This document shows positions 1 through 8,752 of a DNA stretch of 64,000 nucleotides, one piece after another. Each line of letters opens with the position of its first letter. The stretch's first letter is position 1. The stretch spans positions 3,286,001 to 3,350,000 of the forward strand of contig NZ_JASTLB010000001.1 in the NCBI RefSeq assembly GCF_030499535.1. Direction: 5' to 3'. Below the pieces are notes generated by a model. It was given only the letters and a program-made list of their open reading frames with translations. It was not told the origin of the DNA and made no database searches. A program made the translations under genes and the position numbers. The stretch is from Streptomyces sp. TG1A-8 (GTDB lineage Bacteria; Actinomycetota; Actinomycetes; Streptomycetales; Streptomycetaceae).

Positions 1-11
1 CAGGGGTTGTC

Positions 12-1364
12 ATGAGTCCGGACCCGGCCGAGGCGCAGGACGCCGTACGCCCGCACCTGTCGTCCGCTCCCGTGCTCGACGTCGACCCGCTGCTGGACGA
101 CCCCTCGACCCGGATCGTGGTGTGCTGCGGCTCGGGCGGTGTCGGCAAGACGACGACCGCGGCGGCCCTCGGGCTGCGGGCGGCCGAGCGGGGCCGCAAG
201 GTGGTCGTGCTCACCATCGATCCGGCGCGCAGGCTGGCCCAGTCGATGGGCATCGACTCCCTGGACAACGTGCCGCGCCGGGTGAAGGGCACCGAGGGCG
301 ACGGCGAACTGCACGCCATGATGCTCGACATGAAGCGCACCTTCGACGAGGTCGTCGAGGCGCACGCGGATCCCGCCCGGGCCGCCGCGATCCTGTCCAA
401 CCCCTTCTACCAGTCACTCTCGGCGGGCTTCGCGGGCACGCAGGAGTACATGGCGATGGAGAAGCTGGGGCAGTTGCGGGCGCGGGACGAGTGGGACCTG
501 ATCGTGGTCGACACGCCGCCGTCCCGGTCGGCGCTGGACTTCCTGGACGCGCCCAAGCGGCTCGGCTCGTTCCTGGACGGCCGGCTGATCCGGCTGCTGA
601 CCGCCCCCGCCAAGCTGGGCGGCCGAGCGGGGATGGCGTTCCTGAACGTCGGCATGTCAATGATGACCGGCACGCTCGGCAAGCTGCTGGGCGGACAGCT
701 GCTGAAGGACGTCCAGACGTTCGTGGCCGCGATGGACACCACCTTCGGCGGTTTCCGTACGCGCGCGGACGCCACGTACAAGTTGCTCCAGGCGCCCGGC
801 ACGGCGTTCCTGGTGGTGGCGGCGCCGGAGCGGGACGCGCTGCGCGAGGCCGCGTACTTCGTGCAACGGCTGGCCGCGGAGCGCATGCCGCTGGTGGGTC
901 TGGTGCTCAACCGGGTGCACGGCAGCGGCGCCGGCGGACTGTCGGCCGAGCGGGCGCTCGCCGCCGCGGAAAATCTTGAGGAGTCCCGCATTGTGGATCA
1001 GGGGGACGGGAAAGTAGGACTTCGTAACTCTCCTGAACGGTACGGAAGTTCAGAATCCCCCATCCCCGGAACACCGGATCCCGAGGACGGCTCCCCCGCC
1101 GTGGGCGATCCCCCCGCCGCGGACGGCTCCCCGGCCACGGGGACGGAGCGTTCCGTCGACCTGCTCACCGCGGGTCTGCTGAGGCTGCACGCCGAGCGCA
1201 TGCGGCTGCTCGCGCGCGAGCAGCGCACGCGTGACCGCTTCACCGCCCGCCACCCCGAGGTGGCGGTCGTCGAGGTGCCCGCACTGCCCGGTGACGTGCA
1301 CGACCTCGCGGGTCTGCGCGACATCGGCGACCGGCTCGCGGCGGGACCCGCGAAACGGCCGTGA
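12..1364 (+). CDS. ArsA/GET3-family ATPase
   Basis: A 450-residue cytosolic P-loop ATPase of the ArsA/GET3 group. The Walker A loop reads GSGGVGKTT (about residues 40-48). The first signature lysine of ArsA (GKGGVGKT) is a serine here, so it is a divergent member. A second nucleotide-contact motif, VVDTPPSRSALDFL, follows near residue 167. A low-complexity Pro/Gly/Asp stretch (about 340-375) separates the ATPase core from a charged C-terminal helix. The ATG overlaps a TGA (ATGA), so it is probably the second gene of an operon whose first member, usually another such ATPase, lies left of the window. In Streptomyces this pair sits next to wblA. The substrate is unknown; an arsenite pump role is unlikely without a membrane partner. 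Confidence 0.9.
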   Translation: MSPDPAEAQDAVRPHLSSAPVLDVDPLLDDPSTRIVVCCGSGGVGKTTTAAALGLRAAERGRKVVVLTIDPARRLAQSMGIDSLDNVPRRVKGTEGDGELHAMMLDMKRTFDEVVEAHADPARAAAILSNPFYQSLSAGFAGTQEYMAMEKLGQLRARDEWDLIVVDTPPSRSALDFLDAPKRLGSFLDGRLIRLLTAPAKLGGRAGMAFLNVGMSMMTGTLGKLLGGQLLKDVQTFVAAMDTTFGGFRTRADATYKLLQAPGTAFLVVAAPERDALREAAYFVQRLAAERMPLVGLVLNRVHGSGAGGLSAERALAAAENLEESRIVDQGDGKVGLRNSPERYGSSESPIPGTPDPEDGSPAVGDPPAADGSPATGTERSVDLLTAGLLRLHAERMRLLAREQRTRDRFTARHPEVAVVEVPALPGDVHDLAGLRDIGDRLAAGPAKRP

Positions 1365-1545
1365 GCGGTTCGCCCGCGGGCGTGCGCAGTCATCGGCGGG
1401 CGTGAGCGATCCACCGACGGGCCCGGATGGCGCCGAGGCGCACACGGCTCCCCGCGGGCGCACGCGGTTCTTTCGGGCACGGCCCCCACCGGCCGCGCTG
1501 CCCGCGTCACCTGCCCGGCGGACGGTGCCGCAGAGGGCGGTGCCC

Positions 1546-1884
1546 TCAGCCGACCGCCGCGTAGTTCTCGTACACCTCGTCGCTGTCGAGGGACACCATC
1601 CCGGTGCCGCGCTCGTACTCCGAGCGGGCCGTCTCCAGCAGTCTGCGCCAGGACGTCACGGTGGGCCGCCGGCGCAGCAGCGCGCGGCGCTCCCGCTCCG
1701 TCATGCCTCCCCACACGCCGAACTCGACGCGGTTGTCCAGTGCGTCGGCCAGGCACTCGGTGCGTACCGGGCATCCGGTGCACACCGCCTTGGCCCTGTT
1801 CTGCGCTGCTCCTTGAACGAACAGTTCATCCGGATCGGTAGTGCGGCAGGCAGCCTGCGCACTCCAGTCGGTTACCCAGCCCAT
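1546..1884 (-). CDS. wblA: WhiB-like iron-sulfur regulator WblA
   Basis: WhiB-family protein of 112 residues. Four cysteines at about 13, 35, 38 and 44 (C-x21-C-x2-C-x5-C) match the [4Fe-4S] ligands. The GVWGG turn follows, then the basic ERERRALLRRR segment. I chose the ATG giving MGWVTDW because a GAGAGGAC ribosome site precedes it. An ATG 19 codons upstream is open but has no good site. The family is known as a developmental regulator that represses antibiotic production. It converges with the ATPase gene on the left and is transcribed away from the penicillin-binding protein gene. The 540 bases between its start and 2,427 contain no gene and should hold its promoter. Confidence 0.95.
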   Translation of the reverse strand: MGWVTDWSAQAACRTTDPDELFVQGAAQNRAKAVCTGCPVRTECLADALDNRVEFGVWGGMTERERRALLRRRPTVTSWRRLLETARSEYERGTGMVSLDSDEVYENYAAVG

Positions 1885-2414
1885 ACCGGCGCCGTCCTCT
1901 CCCGAATCCAGGCTCCCCCACGGCGGCAGCGGCATATTCACCGCCGCCAGTTGAGGACGTTACGGAAGGCGAGGGCAGCGCAACACCCCCTTCGGGCCCA
2001 ATCTTGAATGGCCCGAACGGACTATGGGTAAGCGGCAGATCACCCGCGGGAGTGAGCTGGCGACATACGTGACCATCCCGGCGAAGCAGGACGGTTGTGA
2101 TGCACTACACCGGACACCAGGTGACACACCGGGCGGATTCGGACGCACTCCCCGCCAAGGCACGGGGGTGCTTCCGGAACGGTTCGGGGTCGCCGGGCAT
2201 AGGAATGCATGACCGCACCGCTGTGACAATTGAGAGCAGCTTAGGCCAACGCCTCTGTGTCTGTCCGGCGAATGAGGAGGGAGGTCACGCCGTGCCGCCA
2301 CACCCCGTTCCCGCGCACCGCTGCCCGCCGGCCGCCGCGCGCGCGGACGTCACGATCCGGCACGGGATCCTCCCGGCGAGGAGGCGTTCCCCCGGAACGC
2401 CCATCGGTACGGAT

Positions 2415-2420
2415 TAGGCT
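2415..2420 (+). promoter_or_regulatory. -10 box of a probable leaderless promoter (PBP gene)
   Basis: TAGGCT lies exactly six bases before the ATG at 2,427, and no ribosome site is visible. The same TAGnnT-N6-ATG arrangement recurs before the genes at 6,692 and 15,006, which suggests leaderless transcripts. No clear -35 box is seen. Confidence 0.45.
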
Positions 2421-2426
2421 GCCCCC

Positions 2427-4598
2427 ATGCCAAAACAGCGCTCGGGCGGTGGTCTGTCGCCAACGCAGCAGGCCGGCAGGTTCCTCGGTGTCAGTGTGCT
2501 CGCGGGAGCCGTCATGGCGGGCATCGCGCTGCCCGCGGCCGGCGCGCTGGGCCTCGCGGCCAAGGGCTCGGTGCAGGGCTTCGACGAGATCCCGGCCAAC
2601 CTCAAGAGCCCCCAGCTCAGCCAGCGCACGACCATACTGGACAGCCGGGGCAACCAGATCGCGACCGTCTACTCGCGCGACCGCACGGTGGTCGACCTCC
2701 AGCAGATCTCGCCGTACATGCAGAAGGCGATCGTCGCGATCGAGGACTCACGCTTCTACCAGCACGGCGCCATCGACCTCAAGGGCGTGCTGCGCGCCCT
2801 GAACAAGAACGCGCAGAGCGGCGGGGTCGCCCAGGGCGCCTCCACGCTCACCCAGCAGCTGGTGAAGAACTACTTCATCGAGGAGGCCGGCGACGACCCC
2901 ACGAAGGTCGCCCAGGCCACCCAGCAGACCCTCGGCCGCAAGGTCCGCGAGCTGAAGTACGCGATCCAGATCGAGGACAAGCTCGGCAAGAAGAAGATCC
3001 TCGAGAACTACCTGAACATCACCTTCTTCGGCGAGCAGGCCTACGGCGTCGAGGCCGCCTCCCAGCGCTACTTCTCCAAGCACGCCAAGGACCTGAGCCT
3101 GCAGGAGGCCGCCCTGCTGGCCGGCATCGTGCAGTCCCCGAGCCGCTATGACCCGGTGAACGACGAGGCCGAGGCCACCAAGCGCCGCAACACCGTCCTG
3201 CAGCGCATGGCCGAGGTCGGCGACATCTCGCAGGCGGAGGCCGACCGGGCCGAGCGGGAACCGCTCGGACTGCACGTGAGCCGGCCGGAGAACGGCTGCA
3301 TCACCGCCACCAAGGGCGCCGCGTTCTTCTGCAAGTACGTCGAGAACGTCTTCCTGACCGACCCGACCTTCGGCAGGACCCGCGAGGAGCGCGCCAAGGT
3401 CTGGAACAAGGGCGGTCTGACCATCCGCACGACGCTGGACCCGCAGGCCCAGAGGTCGGTCCAGGCGTCCCTGAAGAACCACGTCAACAAGTCCGACAGC
3501 GTCGCCGCGGCCGCCACCCTGGTCGAGCCCGGCACCGGCAGGATCCTGGCGATGGGCCAGTCCAAGCCCTACGGCTACGGCAGCAACGAGACCGAGTACA
3601 ACTTCTCGGTCAACCGGGACATGGGCGGTTCCAACTTCGGCTTCCCCACGGGTTCGACGTTCAAGCCGTTCGTGGCCGCCGCCGCGATCGAGGGCGGCAA
3701 GCAGGCGACGCAGGAGTACTCGTCGCCGTACCAGATGGACTACCCGAGCCCCGTCCAGACCTGCGGCAGCACGCCGTGGACCAACCGGAGCGGCGAGAAG
3801 GTCGAGAACGAGAGCGAGTCGGAGCAGGGTCCGTACCGCATGAAGGAGGCGATGGCCAAGTCGGTCAACACCTACTTCGTGCAGCTCATCTCCGACATCG
3901 GCCTGTGCCCGGTGGAGAAGATGACCGCCGCGCTGCACGTCGTGCAGGGCAACGGCGACAAGCTCCCGGAGACCCCCTCCATCGCCCTGGGCGCGATCGG
4001 CCTGTCCCCGCTGACCATGGCCAACGCGTACGCCACCTTCGCCTCCCGCGGCATGTACTGCACGCCCGTCGCCATCGAGTCGATCACCCAGAAGTCCGGT
4101 GACGAGGAGAAGGCGGTCCCGGTACCCAGGTCGACGTGCTCGCGCGCCATGAGCGAGAGGACCGCCGACACGGTCAACACCCTCCTGCGCGGCGTGGTCG
4201 ACTCCGGTACCGGCCGGCAGGCGGGACTGAGCGACCGCGAGAGCGCCGGCAAGACGGGTACGACCGACGAGCGCAAGAACGCCTGGTTCGTCGGCTACAC
4301 GCCCAACCTGGCCGGCGCGGTCTGGGTCGGCAGCGCCAAGCAGAACGTGAAGATGATCGACATCACCATCGGCGGCGTCTACCGCCCGCTCGTCTACGGC
4401 GGTGAGGTCCCCGGCCCGATCTGGAAGGACGCCATGTCCGGCGCCCTGTCGGGCAAGGAGGCCCCGGACTTCCACCTGGTGGACATCCCGGACGAGGACA
4501 ACGGGGACGGCCGGGGAAAAGGCCAGGGGGGACGGACGACGGGAACAACGGGGACAGCGGGGGCAACAGGGACAACGGGAGCAACACGGGGGGACTGA
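2427..4598 (+). CDS. Bifunctional penicillin-binding protein (transglycosylase/transpeptidase)
   Basis: Class A penicillin-binding protein that polymerises glycan strands and cross-links peptidoglycan outside the membrane. An N-terminal hydrophobic helix (about 20-50) anchors it. The GT51 domain shows EDSRFYQHG (near 106) and STLTQQLVKNYF. The transpeptidase domain has STFK (near 409), SVN (near 479) and KTG (near 609). As read, the protein stops at residue 723 in a Gly/Thr tail. Frame 2 downstream stays open to a TGA at 4,781-4,783 and encodes a typical Gly/Asn/Thr-rich tail ending GNGGQRG. One missing base around 4,513-4,531 (G4A4 and G6 runs) would join the two. The true gene is probably 2,427-4,783; the catalytic domains are unaffected. 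Confidence 0.93.
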   Translation: MPKQRSGGGLSPTQQAGRFLGVSVLAGAVMAGIALPAAGALGLAAKGSVQGFDEIPANLKSPQLSQRTTILDSRGNQIATVYSRDRTVVDLQQISPYMQKAIVAIEDSRFYQHGAIDLKGVLRALNKNAQSGGVAQGASTLTQQLVKNYFIEEAGDDPTKVAQATQQTLGRKVRELKYAIQIEDKLGKKKILENYLNITFFGEQAYGVEAASQRYFSKHAKDLSLQEAALLAGIVQSPSRYDPVNDEAEATKRRNTVLQRMAEVGDISQAEADRAEREPLGLHVSRPENGCITATKGAAFFCKYVENVFLTDPTFGRTREERAKVWNKGGLTIRTTLDPQAQRSVQASLKNHVNKSDSVAAAATLVEPGTGRILAMGQSKPYGYGSNETEYNFSVNRDMGGSNFGFPTGSTFKPFVAAAAIEGGKQATQEYSSPYQMDYPSPVQTCGSTPWTNRSGEKVENESESEQGPYRMKEAMAKSVNTYFVQLISDIGLCPVEKMTAALHVVQGNGDKLPETPSIALGAIGLSPLTMANAYATFASRGMYCTPVAIESITQKSGDEEKAVPVPRSTCSRAMSERTADTVNTLLRGVVDSGTGRQAGLSDRESAGKTGTTDERKNAWFVGYTPNLAGAVWVGSAKQNVKMIDITIGGVYRPLVYGGEVPGPIWKDAMSGALSGKEAPDFHLVDIPDEDNGDGRGKGQGGRTTGTTGTAGATGTTGATRGD

Positions 4599-4805
4599 TC
4601 GGGGGTCTGATCGGGGGTCTGACGGACGGGGGCGCAACCGGTGACACCACCGGGGGCACCGACGGCACCACCGGCGGCGGCTTCCCCACGCCGACCTTCT
4701 CCCTCCCCGGCGACTTCTTCGCGGGCCAGACGAACGGCGGGACCGGCGGGAACAGGAACGGAAACGGCGGGCAGCGGGGCTGAGCGCCGAGGACGCGTCC
4801 GAGAC

Positions 4806-4855
4806 GGCGGCGGGGCCGCACCCCTGGAAGTGGTGAGGGGTGCGGCCCCGCCGCC
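4806..4855. terminator. Bidirectional hairpin terminator
   Basis: A perfect 20-base-pair stem (4,806-4,825 with 4,836-4,855) and a 10-base loop lie between the convergent PBP and YqeY-like genes. It fits termination of both. Confidence 0.8.
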
Positions 4856-4969
4856 GGAGGGTGGGCGCCACCCCGCAGGGGGAGGCGCTGCCGTAAGCGG
4901 AGGGCGAACACTCGAAGCCCGGCGGACCGGCAGCTCGGCAAACCGGCAGGCCGTGAGCCCGCCGGTCCG

Positions 4970-5437
4970 TCAGCCCTGGAGGAGCTTCCTCACCGCGGCG
5001 GCGACGCGGCCGCCCTCGGCCTGGCCGGCCACCTTCGGGTTCACGATCTTCATGACGGCGCCCATGGCCCGCGGCCCCTCGGCCCCGGCCGCCTTCGCCT
5101 CCTCGACGGCCTGGGCGACGATCGCGTCCAGTTCCTCGTCGGACATCTGCTTGGGCAGGTACGCGGCAAGCACCTCGCCCTCCGCCTCCTCCCGCTCCGC
5201 CGACTCGGCACGACCACCCTGCGCGAAGGCCTCGGCCGCCTCACGGCGCTTCTTGGCCTCCTTGGCGATCACCTTGAGGACCTCGTCGTCGGACAGCTCC
5301 CGCTTCTGCTTGCCCGCGACCTCCTCCTTGGTGATCGCGGCGAGCGTCAGCCGCAGCGTCGAGGAGCGCAGCTCGTCGCGCTCCTTGATGGCGGCGTTGA
5401 GGTCGTCCTGCAGCTTCGACTTGAGCGTGGTGGTCAT
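4970..5437 (-). CDS. GatB/YqeY domain protein
   Basis: 155-residue, highly charged alpha-helical protein matching the YqeY family along its whole length: KLQDDLNAAIKERD at the start, EVAGKQKRELSDDEVLKVI in the middle, and AYLPKQMSDEELDAIV and MGAVMKIVNPKVAG at the end. YqeY resembles the tRNA-binding tail of GatB, the amidotransferase subunit, but its own role is not established. The ATG is preceded by the divergent metallophosphoesterase gene 95 bases away. Gene order here (PBP, YqeY, phosphoesterase) is the conserved Streptomyces arrangement. Confidence 0.93.
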   Translation of the reverse strand: MTTTLKSKLQDDLNAAIKERDELRSSTLRLTLAAITKEEVAGKQKRELSDDEVLKVIAKEAKKRREAAEAFAQGGRAESAEREEAEGEVLAAYLPKQMSDEELDAIVAQAVEEAKAAGAEGPRAMGAVMKIVNPKVAGQAEGGRVAAAVRKLLQG

Positions 5438-5531
5438 GGGGTCGATTGTCGCAGGTGCGGGGGGCCGAACGCCCGCGTATTAGGCGGCGGCCGGGTCTGG
5501 GCGGGGTGCCGGGGTCTGACACGATGGCCAC

Positions 5532-6473
5532 ATGCGCGCGCGATACGGAGTACCCCTGGGAATCATGGCGGCAGGCGCCGCCGGACTGGCGTACGCGGCG
5601 GGCTTCGAGGCCCGCTCCTTCCGCCTGCGACGGGTGACGGTCCCCGTCCTGCCGCCGGGCATACGCCCCTTGCGCGTGTTGCAGGTCTCCGACATCCACA
5701 TGGTCGGCGGCCAGCGCAAGAAGCAGCGCTGGCTGCGGTCGCTGGCGGGGCTGCGTCCCGACTTCGTGATCAACACGGGCGACAACCTCTCGGACCCCGA
5801 GGGCGTCCCCGAGGTCCTCGACGCCCTCGGCCCGCTGCTGGAGTTCCCGGGCGCCTACGTCTTCGGCTCCAACGACTACTACGGCCCCAAGCTCCGCAAC
5901 CCGGCCCGCTACCTGATGGAGAAGGCCAACGGCCGGCACGGCCTGAACGGCAACGCGCCGGCCGTGGGCGTGATCCACAACCCCTGGGAGGACCTCAGGG
6001 ACGGGTTCGACGCGGCGGGCTGGCTGAACCTGACGAACACCAGGGGAGCCCTGAAGGTCGAGGGCGTGTCCATCGAGCTGACCGGCCTGGACGACCCCCA
6101 CATCAAGCGCGACCGCTACGCGCAGGTGGCCGGCGGCCCCTCCGGGACGCACGACTTCTCGATGGGCGTGGTCCACGCGCCGTACCTGCGCGTCCTGGAC
6201 GCCTTCACGGCGGACGACTACCCCCTGGTCCTGGCCGGCCACACCCACGGCGGCCAGCTCTGCATCCCCTTCCACGGCGCCCTGGTCACCAACTGCGACC
6301 TGGACACCGACCGGGTGAAGGGCCTGTCCACGCACACGGCGGAGGGCCGCACCTCCTACCTGCACGTCTCGGCGGGCTGCGGCACCAACCGCTACACCCC
6401 GGTCCGCTTCGCCTGCCCGCCGGAGGCGACCCTGCTGACGCTGGTGGGAAGGGAGCGGGGCACGGGGGCGTAA
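5532..6473 (+). CDS. Metallophosphoesterase
   Basis: 313-residue calcineurin-like phosphoesterase. The metal-binding motifs appear in order: SDIHMVGG, NTGDNLSD, GSNDYYG and GHTHGGQ. The usual GNH[DE] is GSND, a common variant in this subfamily. The first 25 residues (MRARYGVPLGIMAAGAAGLA) form a positively charged hydrophobic segment, so the enzyme is probably membrane-tethered or exported. The substrate is unknown; relatives hydrolyse lipid-linked or cyclic phosphodiesters. Divergent from the YqeY-like gene. Confidence 0.92.
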   Translation: MRARYGVPLGIMAAGAAGLAYAAGFEARSFRLRRVTVPVLPPGIRPLRVLQVSDIHMVGGQRKKQRWLRSLAGLRPDFVINTGDNLSDPEGVPEVLDALGPLLEFPGAYVFGSNDYYGPKLRNPARYLMEKANGRHGLNGNAPAVGVIHNPWEDLRDGFDAAGWLNLTNTRGALKVEGVSIELTGLDDPHIKRDRYAQVAGGPSGTHDFSMGVVHAPYLRVLDAFTADDYPLVLAGHTHGGQLCIPFHGALVTNCDLDTDRVKGLSTHTAEGRTSYLHVSAGCGTNRYTPVRFACPPEATLLTLVGRERGTGA

Positions 6474-6679
6474 TCCCGCCGGTGCGGGGCACCGGGGCGG
6501 GAGCCCGACGGGCCTTCGGAGCTGCACCGGACACGGGGACGGCGCGACGGACCGCGGGACCGCCCGGAGCCCGGCCCGAGGTCCGGCCGGAGCCCCTGCC
6601 GGAGTCCGGACGAAAACCCGGCCGGGGGGAGATTAACCCGCCCGGAGTGCCCCGCATGGCCCCGTTCGCCCTCCCTGCT

Positions 6680-6685
6680 TAGCGT
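6680..6685 (+). promoter_or_regulatory. -10 box of a probable leaderless promoter (membrane protein gene)
   Basis: TAGCGT lies six bases before the ATG at 6,692. A separate ribosome site is not evident, so the transcript may begin at the start codon. Confidence 0.4.
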
Positions 6686-6691
6686 GAGGGC

Positions 6692-7450
6692 ATGACCGCC
6701 CCGATACCCAGGGACATCCCGGACCTCCCCGCGGTCCCGGCCCCGCCCCGCCTGCTGCCCGCACCGGTCCCGGCCACGGCGGTGGTGGCACCGGCCCGCT
6801 GCCCCGGGACGGCCCTGTTCCGCCTCCTGACCGCCGTGGCGGCGGCCGGCGCCGTCGCCCTGGAACTCCTCCTGGGCACCCCGGCCCGGGTCCTGAGCTA
6901 CTTCGGCGTGCAGACCAACATCCTGCTGGCCCTCGTCATGCTTCTGTCGGCATCCAGGGCCTGGCGGGCCCGCCGCTCCCTGCCGGCCTCCGTGACCGGC
7001 GCCGCGCTCCTCTACGCCGTGGTCACGGCGCTGGTCCACCAGTTGCTCCTGGCCCACACGACGCCCCCGTTCTCCATGACCGGCGCGGCGACGGCTCCCG
7101 AGCGCTGGCACGGCCAGTGGGTGGCCCTCCAGCTCCTCCACACGCTGGTCCCGGCGGCGGTCCTCCTGGACTGGCTGATCCTCACCCCCGCCGCCCGCCT
7201 GCACCTGCGCCAGGCAGCGACGTGGCTCCTGTACCCCTTGGTCTACCTGGCCTTCTCCCTCGTCGGGGCGGCCGTCCTGCCCGCTTCGGCACCGGCCCGC
7301 CACCTCTACCCCTTCCTGGACGCCGACGCCCACGGCTACCGCGGCGCCCTCGCGGACGCACTCCTCCTGGGCCTCGCCGTCTACGGCACGGCGATCCTCC
7401 TGGTCGCCCTGGACCACGCCCGCCCGACCCCGCTCCGCCGCCGCGTCTGA
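6692..7450 (+). CDS. Pr6Pr-type integral membrane protein
   Basis: 252 residues with about six hydrophobic helices after a Pro/Ala-rich N-terminus of roughly 35 residues. The segment FGVQTNILLALVMLLSASRA and the later WLLYPLVYLAFSLVGAAVLP are typical of the Pr6Pr family of actinobacterial membrane proteins. No catalytic motif can be named and the function is unknown. It is the last gene before tRNA-Pro and the last one I assign to the core chromosome. Confidence 0.8.
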   Translation: MTAPIPRDIPDLPAVPAPPRLLPAPVPATAVVAPARCPGTALFRLLTAVAAAGAVALELLLGTPARVLSYFGVQTNILLALVMLLSASRAWRARRSLPASVTGAALLYAVVTALVHQLLLAHTTPPFSMTGAATAPERWHGQWVALQLLHTLVPAAVLLDWLILTPAARLHLRQAATWLLYPLVYLAFSLVGAAVLPASAPARHLYPFLDADAHGYRGALADALLLGLAVYGTAILLVALDHARPTPLRRRV

Positions 7451-7516
7451 ATCGGATTTCGTCTCCGGCCACCGGTGGGCTAAAGTAAACGACGTCGCCG
7501 CGACAAGCAGCGACAT

Positions 7517-7590
7517 CGGGGTGTAGCGCAGCTTGGCAGCGCGCTTCGTTCGGGACGAAGAGGTCGTGGGTTCAAATCCCGCCACCCCGA
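7517..7590 (+). tRNA. tRNA-Pro (anticodon CGG)
   Basis: A 74-base cloverleaf with acceptor stem CGGGGTG/CACCCCG and A as discriminator. The anticodon stem CTTCG/CGAAG closes the loop TTCGGGA, giving anticodon CGG, which reads CCG (proline). The T arm contains GGTTCAAATCC. CCA is not encoded. tRNA-Pro genes are known integration targets in Streptomyces (pSAM2 for example). All downstream DNA looks accessory, so the 3' end is the presumed attachment site. I found no second copy of this 3' end in the window. Confidence 0.97.
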
Positions 7591-7605
7591 CAGTGAAGTA
7601 CCAGG

Positions 7606-7642
7606 TCAGGGGCCTGATCCACCGAGTGGATCAGGCCCCTGA
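7606..7642. terminator. Hairpin terminator after tRNA-Pro
   Basis: A perfect 17-base-pair stem with a CGA loop, beginning 15 bases after the tRNA. It should end the tRNA transcript. Confidence 0.8.
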
Positions 7643-7654
7643 GTGGTTCCTGGG

Positions 7655-7710
7655 GTCGTTTTGGGAGCCGCTTGGGAGCCGAGGTCGGGATCCAGCTCCC
7701 GGCGGCTCCC
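7655..7710. repeat. Arm-type repeat near presumed attachment site, copy 1
   Basis: Contains TTGGGAGCCG twice in tandem, followed by GATCCAGCTCCC and GGCTCCCG in inverse orientation. A clearly related block lies at 14,901-14,947 and a weaker one at 14,765-14,795. Clustered direct and inverted copies beside a tRNA resemble arm-type integrase binding sites. That role is inference. Confidence 0.4.
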
Positions 7711-8752
7711 GTTTCGTCCACACGGAGGCAGCGTCCGGCTCATCACGGGGAAGCGGGCGAGCACACGCTCCCAGCCCCGGCTCAGGGCCTGCGATCGGCA
7801 GCGAAGGGTGGGCCCTTGTCAGCTTGTCGGGCGAGCGGACTCTCGCGTCGGCCAGGCGTGTCGACGGTGGGGGCAACACATAGGCGAAACCGGGTGGCCT
7901 GCTGCTTGATGAACCAGCCGGATGCCCCTCGCTATGGGACGGCTCTTCTGTCCAGAAGGTGGCCACCCTGCGTTGCCGCTTATCATCCTCGACTGGCTCG
8001 ACGCGATCCGCCCATGCGCCGGCCAGCGTCAGGCCACCCTCGACGCCCCGGTCAGCCAGCTCGCAGTCCTTCTTCCGCAACCGGGCAAGCTGGACCACGG
8101 CGGAGCTCTGCCTTCCACGCGGCGAACTTCGGTGCATCCATCCCGTCGGCACAGATCCGCGACGAAGTCCTCGGACTCGCCTCCCGACATCGTGTCCACC
8201 TCGACGAGGAACCGGTGACCGGACCTGAGGGCTCCGCCTGCCGTCACTAGTGATCACGTCCTTTGAACAATCGGGTCGTACGCCATAGCCCCCACCCTCC
8301 TAGGGCACCCCCGACGAGAAACGAGCCCGCCGACGAGGAACCGCCAGATCGCCTGCCAGAACACGCCCAGCAGGACGAGGCAGTCCGCAGCACCGATCAA
8401 GCCCTCCCTGAGGCGCTGCGCCCGGTGCTTCCGCGCTGCGGATCGACGCCGCTTCCGTGCTGCCACCCAAACCTAGCCATTTCCTGAGCAGCAGTCTCGG
8501 CAGCTCTGTGGACTTCGTTAAGGGCCGCAGTTGGGCCAGTGGCCGATGTGATCCCTTCGATAGAACGACCACGGTGGATTCGGAACCAGCCTGTGCAGAA
8601 CGGGTGTTCATATCCTTGCCAGCACAACCGTTTTGGCGTGTTGCCGATCCGGCCTATGCGCCGCACGTATCACGCCATTCTCCCGGGACGCGTTGTCCTG
8701 CCTGCCTGGCACCCTCATCCTGAAATGTTCGCCATCAGCCGAGGGGAGCAAG
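7711..8752. other. Degenerate stretch between tRNA and helicase gene
   Basis: No convincing intact gene. On the minus strand 8,247-8,029 encodes a protein-like start (VTAGGALRSGHRFLVEVDTM and on through SGGESEDFVADLC) that loses its frame near 8,110. A different frame continues with plausible protein to about 7,950. This looks like a decayed gene. The rest shows nothing recognisable apart from the small reading frame at 8,254-8,466. Confidence 0.35.
8254..8466 (-). CDS. Small putative membrane protein
   Basis: A 70-residue reading frame from a GTG. It has an Arg/Lys-rich start (AARKRRRSAARKHRAQRLR), one hydrophobic helix (LIGAADCLVLLGVFWQAIWRFLV) split here by my reading into two parts of about ten residues, and a basic tail. 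No ribosome site is obvious. The same-strand fragment at 8,247 follows directly, so it may belong to the same decayed unit. I do not recognise it, and it may not be expressed. Confidence 0.3.
   Translation of the reverse strand: MAARKRRRSAARKHRAQRLREGLIGAADCLVLLGVFWQAIWRFLVGGLVSRRGCPRRVGAMAYDPIVQRT

Noticed and set aside
2748..4871. Long minus-strand open frame opposite the penicillin-binding protein gene
   Set aside because: Shadow of a high-GC coding strand: Arg/Leu/Gly-rich, no domain, while the plus strand has all PBP motifs.
7631..8257. 208-codon minus-strand frame after the tRNA
   Set aside because: It runs through the tRNA terminator and the arm repeats, and only a central part looks protein-like. 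Treated as remnants.
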